From: Planctomycetia bacterium
Lineage (GTDB): Bacteria; Planctomycetota; Planctomycetia; Pirellulales; UBA1268
Direction of reading: 5' to 3'
DNA: 7,607 nt
NCBI GenBank assembly: GCA_009926295.1
Contig: RFPF01000140.1
Location: 1 to 7,607 of the forward strand
Shown here: in pieces, positions 1-6,462 of the stretch
Layout: every line of letters starts with the position of its first letter
How positions within the stretch are numbered: the stretch's first letter is position 1
Program-made: the position numbers and the translations under genes
Notes under the pieces: model-generated
The model's database searches: none
What the model saw: the letters and a program-made list of their open reading frames with translations, nothing else
What the model was told of the DNA's origin: nothing

Positions 1-377
1 CGGCCGGCACGCTCGACACCGCCATGGCGGCGCTTCTCTCAGACCTCGGAGACCGCGGGCTCCTCGGCTCGACCGTCGTCGTGCTCGCGACCGAGTTCGG
101 CCGCACGCCCCGCATCAATGAGAACGCCGGTCGCGACCATCACCCGGCGGTGTTTTCCTGCGTGCTCGCCGGCGCGGGCGTGAAGGGGGGCGTGGTGCAC
201 GGAGCGAGCGACGAGCGCGGCTTCAAGCCCGCGAGCGACGCGGTGACCGTGCCCGATTTCCTCACCACCGTGGCCGCGGCCTGCGGCCTGCCGCACGACA
301 AGGAGTTCATGGCGCCCAACGGCCGCCCCTTCAAGATCGGCGGCGGCGGGAAGCCGATCCAGGCGGTGCTGGCGTAG
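1..377 (+). CDS. DUF1501 family protein, C-terminal part (5' end outside window)
   Basis: The frame whose first complete codon is at 3 is open from the window edge to a TAG at 375-377, so this is the last ~124 residues of a longer protein; the ATG at 24 is an internal methionine, not the start. Visible landmarks match the C-terminal region of DUF1501 (PF07394): an LDTAMAALLSDL helix, a hydrophobic strand followed by EFGRTPRIN (EFGRTP at 93-110), the GRDHHP motif with adjacent histidines at 138-143, then an LAGAGVKGG segment and a C-terminal PNGRPFKIGGGGKPI tail. DUF1501 proteins are related to the alkaline phosphatase/sulfatase superfamily, and the His-containing motif is a likely metal site (family knowledge). 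In planctomycetes they are usually secreted and often lie next to DUF1549/DUF1553 cytochrome-type genes, which would be off the left edge here. The biochemical role is unproven. It converges with the minus-strand block. Family assignment is firm; function is not. Confidence 0.9.
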   Translation, partial: AGTLDTAMAALLSDLGDRGLLGSTVVVLATEFGRTPRINENAGRDHHPAVFSCVLAGAGVKGGVVHGASDERGFKPASDAVTVPDFLTTVAAACGLPHDKEFMAPNGRPFKIGGGGKPIQAVLA

Positions 378-436
378 GCGCGCCGTGCCGGACGGCTTCG
401 CTCATCGTGTCGCTGGATCGGCGGGCGGCGGTCCTG

Positions 437-469
437 CCCGCGGCAACTTGGCCGGTTCAAGGCCGCGGG
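437..469. terminator. Inverted repeat between convergent genes, candidate bidirectional terminator
   Basis: CCCGCGGC at 437-444 is perfectly complementary to GCCGCGGG at 462-469. Inside, after a two-A bulge, CTTG (447-450) pairs with CAAG (458-461), leaving a 7-base loop. It lies where the plus-strand DUF1501 gene and the minus-strand beta-helix gene converge, and it covers the stop codon (457-459) and last codons of the latter. No T-tract follows on either strand, so it is not a canonical intrinsic terminator. It could be a GC-rich hairpin terminator, a 3'-end stabiliser, or chance in GC-rich DNA. An overlapping 6-base stem (421-426 with 436-441) would compete with it. Confidence 0.35.
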
Positions 470-1788
470 AGGGGCTTGAAATCCATCGTCTGAAGCGCGC
501 CCGCTGGATCAATGTATGGAGTGAGCCGGGCAGCCCAATTTGGCCTGCCGCCAAATACGTTGTTCGACGCATAGCTTGGCTCGGCCGACTCGTTTTTGAT
601 CGCCGTGCCACTCATGTTGAACTGATTGGCGGACACCATGATCGAACCTGACGCTTTGCCGATTCGAATCGCCACGCGGTTCGGAGTGGCGGGCTCGGTG
701 AAAATGTTGTGGCTGATGACGATATCAGATGCGTGCTCAAGATCGATATCCCGGGTTTCGTAGGGGCGCGGTGTCTTCTCGTCGCCGCCATTGATTGTGT
801 GCCGTCCCTTCCTGTACCACTGTGTGCCGGTCCGGTCGCTGCAATAGAAGAGAGCGCTGCTGATCGTCGCCTGCCGCACCCCCCTCACCACCACGCCACG
901 ATCGCGATAGTTGACGTGGCAGTCGCTGATGTGGAATCCCGGCTCCGCCCATTGCTTCGCATTCGAAACCAGATCGATCAGGATGCCCTCGACGCAGCCG
1001 ACGAAATAGCTGTCGCGCACGATCCCGTCCTCGGGCCGTTTCAGCCGGGAGCGGTGGATCAACCCGTGCACTCCGCCCCAGACGTAGCAGCCGGTCAGCA
1101 TTGGACTGTAGCAGTCCTCGAGAAGGATTCCGCACGCCAATGGGTCGGGGGTCGCGGCGGGCAGGACCTGCAGTCCCGTCACCTTGACGTTGTCGAGCGA
1201 CGGATACCAGGCGTTGCGCACGTCGACGCCCGCGGAAAAACTGCCGCGGTCGAACCGCTCGCCCCGGATCAGGATGTTTTCTAGGGTGAATTGGCGAGAG
1301 TGGTGATCGCCGGGGTTCGCCGTGTCGAATGCGAGCGCGACGCCCGCTGTCTCCCGCACGGCGACAAGCGAGAGGTCGGCGATCGTGCACGTCAGTCGAT
1401 TCATGCCGACGCCGCGAAACGCAAGCCCGCCCTCGGTGTTGGTGACGCGGAGTTCCGTGACGTCTTCACCGGCGCCGGAAACCCGGATGCCATAGTTCGT
1501 GTCGTTGCCCGACGCCGCCAGGATCACACGGCGATCGAGGCGATAGGCACCCGCGGGGATCGTGATATGCACGTGTCGCACCGCCCCGACGTGCGCCATG
1601 ATGCGATCGAACGCCGGCGAAGAATCGCGTTCACCCGTGGCGTCCGCTCCATAGTCGATCAGGTTGAATGACTGCGTCGTGTGGACATGCTCCGGTGTTT
1701 CATGCGTTTCCTGTGCACGAAGTGCAACGCTGCCAGGAAAGGCGACAAGGCACAACGTGGCCACATGGACTCGCGATAGGGAGATCAT
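457..1788 (-). CDS. Secreted right-handed parallel beta-helix protein (pectate-lyase superfamily)
   Basis: 443 residues. Residues 1-25 form a Sec signal peptide (hydrophobic stretch about 9-22, likely cleavage after ALRA at 25). Residues 41-60, FNLIDYGADATGERDSSPAF, are the characteristic entry motif of the pectate lyase/rhamnogalacturonase superfamily domain (PF12708). After it come many short strand-turn units typical of a parallel beta-helix, for example around 168-176, 198-206, 220-235, 258-273, 286-302, 354-363 and 383-392, several with the ladder Asn/Asp/Ser-rich turns of this fold. Members include polysaccharide lyases, glycoside hydrolases, epimerases and non-catalytic proteins; I cannot pick out a catalytic set, so activity and substrate are open. 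The ATG at 1788 has a strong GGAGG at 1799-1795, six bases upstream. It is the last gene of the minus-strand block, 73 bases after the sulfatase stop; that gap holds only this binding site and a 4-base-stem hairpin (1828-1838). Fold and secretion are confident; enzymatic role is inference from the sulfatase neighbours. Confidence 0.85.
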   Translation of the reverse strand: MISLSRVHVATLCLVAFPGSVALRAQETHETPEHVHTTQSFNLIDYGADATGERDSSPAFDRIMAHVGAVRHVHITIPAGAYRLDRRVILAASGNDTNYGIRVSGAGEDVTELRVTNTEGGLAFRGVGMNRLTCTIADLSLVAVRETAGVALAFDTANPGDHHSRQFTLENILIRGERFDRGSFSAGVDVRNAWYPSLDNVKVTGLQVLPAATPDPLACGILLEDCYSPMLTGCYVWGGVHGLIHRSRLKRPEDGIVRDSYFVGCVEGILIDLVSNAKQWAEPGFHISDCHVNYRDRGVVVRGVRQATISSALFYCSDRTGTQWYRKGRHTINGGDEKTPRPYETRDIDLEHASDIVISHNIFTEPATPNRVAIRIGKASGSIMVSANQFNMSGTAIKNESAEPSYASNNVFGGRPNWAARLTPYIDPAGALQTMDFKPLPRP

Positions 1789-1794
1789 TCCCGT

Positions 1795-1799
1795 CCTCC
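1795..1799 (-). promoter_or_regulatory. Shine-Dalgarno GGAGG for the beta-helix gene
   Basis: The minus strand reads CGGAGGACGGGA directly before the ATG at 1788. The GGAGG core is six bases upstream of the start codon and supports this start, which also places a complete signal peptide at the N-terminus. Confidence 0.75.
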
Positions 1800-1861
1800 G
1801 TTCAAGCGTGTCGTCTGTTCATGGGGTGCTCGGTGAGCCGGTAGGGTCCCGGGCCGATGTG

Positions 1862-3379
1862 TCAGCGTGGTCCTGGCGCATCCACAGCGGCGGCATCGCG
1901 ATCGGATCCCGGAGGCGTGCCGCGATAGGCGTCGCTGGGGATTTCCAAGGCTCGGCCAGTCTGGCGATCGTAGGCGTCCCGGGAGATCGCCTCGGGGCAA
2001 CTGTCGTGAGTGGTCTCGATCCAGTCGTCGAGCAGCCGGCGCAGCCGGGCCACGGCGCCGGCGTGCGCCGGATCATCGACGAGATTTCGTATCTGCTCGG
2101 GGTCGTCGTTGGTTCTGTAAAGTTCTTCGGCGGGCCGTGGCGCCACCAGCACATCCGCCTGCACGGGCGAGAGTTCTCCGGCGATCCTGGCGGAAAGCAG
2201 GGAACGGTGTGCAGCCGAGCCGACCGAGTCGGCCGGGCCCTCCCACCCGAGGGCCGGCCGTCGATTCCGGATGTAGAGATACCCTTCGGACCGGACGGCC
2301 CGGCCATGCGCTTCGTAGTCGTGCCAGTTGTGCTCCGAGAACGCGTGCCGTCGCACGGTCGCCATGGGTTCGTGGAGCAACGGGAGGAAGCTCACTCCTT
2401 GCATCGTCACTGGTGGGGTGATTCCCGCGGCGGCCAGAATCGTCGGGGCAATGTCGATCGCACTGATCAGGCTAGTGGTTGCCACGCCTGGAGACCGGAT
2501 CGCGTCGGGCCAGTGGACGACGAAAGGCGTTTTCATGCCTGCGTCGTGCAGTCGCGTCTTGGCTCGGGGGAAAGGCCGGCCGTTGTCTGCCATCACGATG
2601 ACGCAGGTGGTGTCGAGGATGCTCTGCAGCTCGAGTTCCCTGATCACCTCGCCGACAAAGTGGTCGAACCGCGTGACTTCGTTTTGAAATGATGCAAGGT
2701 CGGCGCGGGTCGGCAGATCGTCGATCATCGCAGCAGGCACGCGCACATGCAGCGGGTCGTGCGTGGGCCCATACTGCGCGTCGCGCCATTCCGCGTCGCC
2801 ATCCCAGTCGCGGTGGGCATCGTACGCTGCGAACCAGAAGAAAAAAGGCTTGCCTTGTGGCCGATGGCGCAGCGCATCGACCCACGTCGCGTGGCCGCCG
2901 CTGTTGCCCTGCGCCTTCCCGGATTCGACAAGATCAAAGGGGTTTGGCTGGGGGTGCGACCCTGCAGCCGGGCTGTCCGCGACCATGTGATTTTTGCCGA
3001 CGAGGCCAGTGAAGTAGCCAGCGTCGCGGAGCAGCCGGGGAAACCAGGGCAGGTGTGCGGCAATCGGCAGGTGGAGCTCGCTGGCACCACCGAGATTGTG
3101 CGGGTAGCGACCCGTGACAATGCTTGCACGGCTGGGCGAACAGCTGCTCGCAGTCAGATACGCATGGTCAAATCGCCTGCCTCGGTCTGCGAGCCGGTCG
3201 ATGTGTGGCGTGCGAGCGGACGCGTTGCCATAGCACCCCAGATCGTCCCAACTCACGTCATCGGCGATGATCAGGATGACGTTTGGACGATCCGCGACGG
3301 CTGCCGGCGATCGCTGCGGCGCCACCATGCCGAGCACCACCAGGAGGGCGACTCCAGGACCAAGGTTCGCATGAGTCAT
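1862..3379 (-). CDS. Secreted sulfatase, heparan N-sulfatase-like branch (S1 family)
   Basis: 505 residues from the ATG at 3379, a full-length sulfatase (PF00884). A signal peptide spans about 1-29. RPNVILIIADD (31-41) supplies two metal-ligand aspartates (D40, D41). CSPSR at 80-84 followed by ASIVTGR is the sulfatase signature in which C80 is converted to formylglycine. GKNH (128-131), YDAH (H189), ADNG (D265, N266) and K283 fit the remaining active-site positions. The DNGRPFPRAKT motif (265-275) and the HDAGMKTPFVVHWP stretch resemble the SGSH/heparan N-sulfatase-like group rather than the ARSA group; this subfamily call is from memory of the motif and is moderate. It should hydrolyse sulfate esters or sulfamates outside the cytoplasm and needs a formylglycine-generating enzyme encoded elsewhere. 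An in-frame ATG at 3403 and the frame open to 3505 were rejected as starts: 3379 gives a clean signal peptide and has AGGAGG upstream. The upstream sulfatase ends 16 bases away, suggesting coupled translation. Confidence 0.92.
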   Translation of the reverse strand: MTHANLGPGVALLVVLGMVAPQRSPAAVADRPNVILIIADDVSWDDLGCYGNASARTPHIDRLADRGRRFDHAYLTASSCSPSRASIVTGRYPHNLGGASELHLPIAAHLPWFPRLLRDAGYFTGLVGKNHMVADSPAAGSHPQPNPFDLVESGKAQGNSGGHATWVDALRHRPQGKPFFFWFAAYDAHRDWDGDAEWRDAQYGPTHDPLHVRVPAAMIDDLPTRADLASFQNEVTRFDHFVGEVIRELELQSILDTTCVIVMADNGRPFPRAKTRLHDAGMKTPFVVHWPDAIRSPGVATTSLISAIDIAPTILAAAGITPPVTMQGVSFLPLLHEPMATVRRHAFSEHNWHDYEAHGRAVRSEGYLYIRNRRPALGWEGPADSVGSAAHRSLLSARIAGELSPVQADVLVAPRPAEELYRTNDDPEQIRNLVDDPAHAGAVARLRRLLDDWIETTHDSCPEAISRDAYDRQTGRALEIPSDAYRGTPPGSDRDAAAVDAPGPR

Positions 3380-3388
3380 CAACGCCGA

Positions 3389-3398
3389 CCCCCTCCTA
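3389..3398 (-). promoter_or_regulatory. Shine-Dalgarno overlapping the previous stop codon
   Basis: The minus strand reads TAGGAGGGGG from 3398 to 3389. Its TAG (3398-3396) is the stop of the upstream sulfatase, and AGGAGG starts at its second base. The purine run ends nine bases before the ATG at 3379. A terminating ribosome would sit on the next gene's binding site, so translational coupling of the two sulfatases is likely. It is also the main argument for the 3379 start, because the ATG at 3403 has no such site. Confidence 0.7.
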
Positions 3399-5009
3399 GC
3401 CATCGTTGGGGGCCGCGGCCGTGTCAGGCTTGCGCCGGGTGGAATCCTTGCGGATCTTCGCAGCCACGTCGTTTTTCTGCTTGGCGCCCGGAGTGCTACG
3501 GCCATCGGCGACGAGTTTTTTCAGCAGGGTGGTCAGCCTGTCGACCTCGGCTGGATGGGCCGCTGCGACATCGTTGGTTTCACCGGGGTCGATCGCCAGG
3601 TCGTAGAGGCGAGACGGCGATCCATTTGGGTGACCCTCTCCGGGCCCCAGGATCAGTTTCCAAGGGCCGACACGGATGGCAAACACGCCCGAGAACGACT
3701 GGTGTACCACCGCCTCGTGAATGGGCTCTTCCTGCCCGCGCAGCAGTGGCATCAGGCTCACACTATCCTCCCCGGCGTTTGCGGGAAGCGTAACGCCGAA
3801 GATGTCGGCGAGCGTCGCCATCAGATCGACGGAGCAGATCGTCTCGTTGCACACGCGTCCTGGGGCGACGACGGCGGGCCAGCGGACGATGAACGGTACA
3901 CGGTGCCCCCCCTCCCACACGTCGCGCTTGTGGCCGCGGAACGGCCCGCTCGGGAAATGTCCCTGCTGCTGGAGCTCTTCGAGGCCGATTTTGGTCTCGC
4001 AGCCGTTGTCGCTCGTGAGGATGACGAGCGTGTCGTCGGTGCAGCCGGCCGACTCGAGCGAGTCGAGAATCCTGCCGACGGATTCGTCGGTCTGCATCAC
4101 GAAGTCGGCGTAGGGTACACCGAGCCCGCTGCGGCCCTGCCACTCCTTCGCCACGGCGATGGGCGTGTGCGGAGCCGTGAGGGCGACGTAGAGGAGAAAG
4201 GGCCGCTTGTTCCGTGCCTGCTCGGTGACGATTCCGCAGGCGCGCGTCGTGACGGCGGGCAGGATCTCGTCGAGCTTCCATCCGGGCAGTGCCGGTCCCT
4301 GTGCCGTCGCCAAGAGCGGCCCAATCTGGTCCTGCGGCAGGAGCATCGACGGGATGCCGGATGTCCTGTCGTTCTCGATGAAGCAGAAGGGAGGCCAGTT
4401 GGGCACGTCAGTACCGAAGTATTCGGTGAACCCTCGCGTGGTCGGCCCGCCGGCAATGGCGCACTCGAATGCGCGTCGCCAGGCTGCTCTCTGCGCGGCG
4501 GAATGCTCCGTGACCACGTGGCCACCGCCAGACGGCCCTCCCAAGTTGCGAAACAAGGGGACGTCGTCTGCGGCGATTGGCCAGTCCCAGCCGAGGTGCC
4601 ATTTGCCCACGCAGGCCGTGTGGTAGCCGTGCCCGGCAGCAAGCCCAGCGATCGTGAGCCGGTCCGGGGCAATCAGTGGCCGTTCCCACATCCCGACGAT
4701 GCCGCGCTGCAACCGCGTCCGCCAGTGATAGCGGCCGGTCAGCAGTGAATAGCGGCTCGGGGAGCAGGCGGACGACGAGGCGTGCCCGTCGGTGAAACGC
4801 ATTCCTTGCGCGGCGAGAGCGTCGATCCGTGGCGTCGGGATTTTTCCGCGTTCAGGGTTGTAACAGCCGACGTCACCATACCCGAGGTCGTCGGCGAGGA
4901 TGACGATCACGTTCGGCCGGTCACGCGGTCGTTCCGCAGCCGGGCACCGGCCAGGGGCCAGCAGCCATCCGGCGATGAGCACCAGGGTCCATGCCATCAA
5001 GGACGGCAT
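3396..5009 (-). CDS. Secreted arylsulfatase A-like sulfatase (S1 family)
   Basis: 537 residues from the ATG at 5009. A signal peptide spans about 1-25 (MAWTLVLIAGWLLAPG core). RPNVIVILADD (31-41) gives metal ligands D40 and D41. CSPSR at 82-86, followed by YSLLTGRY, is the formylglycine signature with C82 as precursor. GKWHLG (135-140), APHTP (H281), SDNG (D334, N335) and K361 in RGHKRDVWEGG complete a canonical active site. The C-terminal subdomain has the usual GPWKLI (448-453) and LYDLAIDPGETND segments, and GRSTPGAKQKND near 503-514, where homologues commonly end. About 23 further residues follow, rich in Lys/Arg and then Ala/Pro, probably disordered. It hydrolyses sulfate esters, most likely on a polysaccharide or glycan; the subfamily and substrate cannot be set from sequence alone. 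The frame is open further upstream to 5279, but that part overlaps the lipoprotein gene in another frame and has no signal peptide at its start. GGAGAG at 5020-5015 precedes the chosen ATG by five bases. Confidence 0.93.
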   Translation of the reverse strand: MPSLMAWTLVLIAGWLLAPGRCPAAERPRDRPNVIVILADDLGYGDVGCYNPERGKIPTPRIDALAAQGMRFTDGHASSSACSPSRYSLLTGRYHWRTRLQRGIVGMWERPLIAPDRLTIAGLAAGHGYHTACVGKWHLGWDWPIAADDVPLFRNLGGPSGGGHVVTEHSAAQRAAWRRAFECAIAGGPTTRGFTEYFGTDVPNWPPFCFIENDRTSGIPSMLLPQDQIGPLLATAQGPALPGWKLDEILPAVTTRACGIVTEQARNKRPFLLYVALTAPHTPIAVAKEWQGRSGLGVPYADFVMQTDESVGRILDSLESAGCTDDTLVILTSDNGCETKIGLEELQQQGHFPSGPFRGHKRDVWEGGHRVPFIVRWPAVVAPGRVCNETICSVDLMATLADIFGVTLPANAGEDSVSLMPLLRGQEEPIHEAVVHQSFSGVFAIRVGPWKLILGPGEGHPNGSPSRLYDLAIDPGETNDVAAAHPAEVDRLTTLLKKLVADGRSTPGAKQKNDVAAKIRKDSTRRKPDTAAAPNDG

Positions 5010-5010
5010 G

Positions 5011-5412
5011 TCAGCTCTCCGGCCCCGCGTCGGCCGCTGCCGTCGCGGGAATCTCGATCGTAAACTCGTGGTCGCCACGAGGCAGTTCGGCGGCGAATTC
5101 GTGCCGTACAACCCTCTTGCCGTCGCGGCCCACCACGCCGACCACACGCACGATCGTCGCACCACCGCCGACTCCCGGGGCCCGGGAGCCGCTCGTGTCG
5201 AACCGCCCATCGCAGATCGTGGCGACGCCTTGCGGCCCGGCGTTACGTTTTGTGCCATCTGGCGTGAAGAGCATCTCACCGGCGACGACGGGCTCCCCCC
5301 CGCATGTCACCGTGCCGAACGCGCGGTAGCGGTGAGCCGACGCCGGTCCGCAGCCAGCGCTTGCGCCGATGATGATGACCGCTGCGGCGGCGATGAACGT
5401 GTTTTTCTTCAT
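5011..5412 (-). CDS. Small lipoprotein with a transthyretin/carboxypeptidase-regulatory-like beta domain
   Basis: 133 residues. The N-terminus is a lipoprotein signal: MKK, a hydrophobic core (6-16), then SAGC with C21 as the probable lipidated cysteine (position -3 is Ser, so the lipobox is slightly off consensus). The mature part (about 29-121) has the pattern GTVTCGGEPVVAGEMLFTPDG, then an ATICDGRFDT strand pair and a glycine turn before a V-rich strand. This resembles the small beta-sandwich lipoproteins that commonly sit next to DUF1559 genes in planctomycetes. It is probably anchored in the cell envelope; no catalytic residues are apparent and the binding partner is unknown. The ATG overlaps the DUF1559 stop as ATGA (5412-5409), and its own TGA (5013-5011) is one base before the sulfatase ATG, so it is embedded between two coupled genes. 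Lipoprotein nature is fairly sure; the domain name is by resemblance. Confidence 0.82.
   Translation of the reverse strand: MKKNTFIAAAAVIIIGASAGCGPASAHRYRAFGTVTCGGEPVVAGEMLFTPDGTKRNAGPQGVATICDGRFDTSGSRAPGVGGGATIVRVVGVVGRDGKRVVRHEFAAELPRGDHEFTIEIPATAAADAGPES
5015..5020 (-). promoter_or_regulatory. Shine-Dalgarno GGAGAG for the arylsulfatase A-like gene
   Basis: GGAGAG on the minus strand lies within the last codons of the lipoprotein gene, five bases before the ATG at 5009. It supports that start over the longer upstream reading frame and, with the TGACATG junction, suggests coupled translation. Confidence 0.65.
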
Positions 5413-6419
5413 TCAAGGCTGCCTGTATCGGCGGCGCCACGGCTCGCGAGCGGTAGCAAGACGGAGTTGAGATCGATGGTTTCACTAAGAAGTTGCAGGT
5501 GACCGTCGGCGAAGACGACGGTGCACCCTCCGACGTGGTTGCTCCCCATGCTGACGTCATTAAAGTCGTTGCCGGTATAGCGCGAGACCCTCATTCCATA
5601 CTTCACGTTCTTGATCGTCACGCCGCTCCGGTTCCAGCCCGCGCCACGCACCCAGCTGCGTAGCGATCCGGAGGAAGATCCCGGGATCGACTCTTCCAGC
5701 CCCTGCCAGGCAACCTCGAGGACCATGAGTGTCTTGCTCGTGCCGTCAGTGATCTCCGCGGCCTTCACCCCGACGGTCTTCGAAGGGCTGCTGGAGGTCG
5801 TGAACTTGATGAAGGGGATCACCCCTTCACAGGCGAAATCGGAGTCGTTCGTAGTCGGATTCCTGGCGTATGCTCCGCCAGTGGCGGGATTCGTGCCGAT
5901 CGGGCCCGCATTTCCGACATAGTGCGTGGTATAGGCGTTGCCAGCGACTCCGGTGCCATTGAAGTTCGTGATGTTGTCGAGCGTGCTGCCGGAGCGGTCG
6001 ACTGTGTAACTCGGGCAGTAGAAGGAGGGAATCCGGTACTGGCCGAGCTTCCGGTTCGCGTTCTGGAAAGCCTCATAGGAGGCCACCGACGTATCGACCT
6101 GGTCGAACAGGGCGGCCTGCTCGATGAAAGGCAGCACCAGGCACAGCCAGCCCACCCCAGTGTTCGTGCCCGAAGCAGGGATGGGAAGGCCCGGAAAGCT
6201 CCGTTTTACGTCGTGATACGAAAGCAGCCCGAGGGCGAGTTGCTTCCCGTTGTTTCCGCACTGCGACCGCCGGGCCGACTCGCGCGCCGCCTGCACGGCG
6301 GGCAGAAGCAGGCCGACGAGCACGCCGATGATCGCGATCACCACAAGGAGTTCGACAAGGGTGAAACCAACGCGGGCCCTCCGCTCGGATGATCGCAGCG
6401 ATCCCCACGCGTGCCTCAT
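5409..6419 (-). CDS. DUF1559 prepilin-like protein (type IV pilin-type N-terminus, H-X9-DG C-terminus)
   Basis: 336 residues from the ATG at 6419. A short basic leader ends at G18, followed by FTLVELLVVIAIIGVLVGLL: this is the prepilin N-methylation motif, with cleavage before F19, the conserved E23 (position +5) and a hydrophobic helix to about residue 40. The AVQAARESARR segment follows, as in nearly all DUF1559 (PF07596) proteins. Near the C-terminus H295 is followed nine residues later by D305-G306, the H-X9-DG motif that defines this group. These are believed to be pseudopilin-like envelope proteins matured by prepilin peptidase; planctomycetes carry dozens, and their function is not established. 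A GTG at 6449 would add ten residues but has no better binding site and lengthens the leader, so 6419 is preferred; GGTGGGTGG just before it is a weak binding site. The 43-base gap to the PEP-CTERM gene shows no obvious terminator or promoter. The stop overlaps the lipoprotein start by four bases (ATGA). Confidence 0.92.
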   Translation of the reverse strand: MRHAWGSLRSSERRARVGFTLVELLVVIAIIGVLVGLLLPAVQAARESARRSQCGNNGKQLALGLLSYHDVKRSFPGLPIPASGTNTGVGWLCLVLPFIEQAALFDQVDTSVASYEAFQNANRKLGQYRIPSFYCPSYTVDRSGSTLDNITNFNGTGVAGNAYTTHYVGNAGPIGTNPATGGAYARNPTTNDSDFACEGVIPFIKFTTSSSPSKTVGVKAAEITDGTSKTLMVLEVAWQGLEESIPGSSSGSLRSWVRGAGWNRSGVTIKNVKYGMRVSRYTGNDFNDVSMGSNHVGGCTVVFADGHLQLLSETIDLNSVLLPLASRGAADTGSLE

Positions 6420-6462
6420 CCACCCACCGGTTCGTGCGGGAACATGCACCGTGAGATCTCGC

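Noticed and set aside
709..1284. Plus-strand open frame of 191 codons opposite the beta-helix gene
   Set aside because: No domain recognised; antisense to a protein with a signal peptide and pectate-lyase-fold motif.
1828..1838. GCTC-GGT-GAGC hairpin in the gap before the beta-helix gene, as a terminator
   Set aside because: The stem is only four pairs with a three-base loop and no T-tract; such stems are expected by chance in this composition.
1664..2692. Plus-strand open frame of 342 codons opposite the second sulfatase and the beta-helix start
   Set aside because: Same argument: antisense shadow of two genes with clear motifs and ribosome binding sites.
3380..3505. N-terminal extension of the second sulfatase (42 more residues), including an ATG at 3403
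   Set aside because: It overlaps the tail of the preceding gene and lacks a binding site; AGGAGG supports the ATG at 3379, which begins a signal peptide.
2747..3793. Plus-strand open frame of 348 codons spanning the sulfatase-sulfatase junction
   Set aside because: It lies opposite two well-supported genes, is rich in Arg/Pro/Gly with no domain, and has no reason to be coding beyond lack of stops.
3555..4748. Long plus-strand open frame of 397 codons opposite the arylsulfatase A-like gene
   Set aside because: It mirrors a gene with all sulfatase motifs. The translation has no recognisable domain and a composition typical of reverse-frame GC-rich DNA.
5010..5279. N-terminal extension of the arylsulfatase A-like gene (90 more residues)
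   Set aside because: It overlaps the lipoprotein gene in another frame and would bury the signal peptide; the ATG at 5009 has GGAGAG and a complete signal peptide.
6420..6449. GTG start ten codons upstream for the DUF1559 gene
   Set aside because: Possible but gives an unusually long leader before the prepilin cleavage site and no better binding site.
6434..6449. GTGC/GCAC inverted repeat in the gap between the PEP-CTERM and DUF1559 genes
   Set aside because: Four-base stem with an eight-base loop and no T-tract; not enough to call a terminator or operator.
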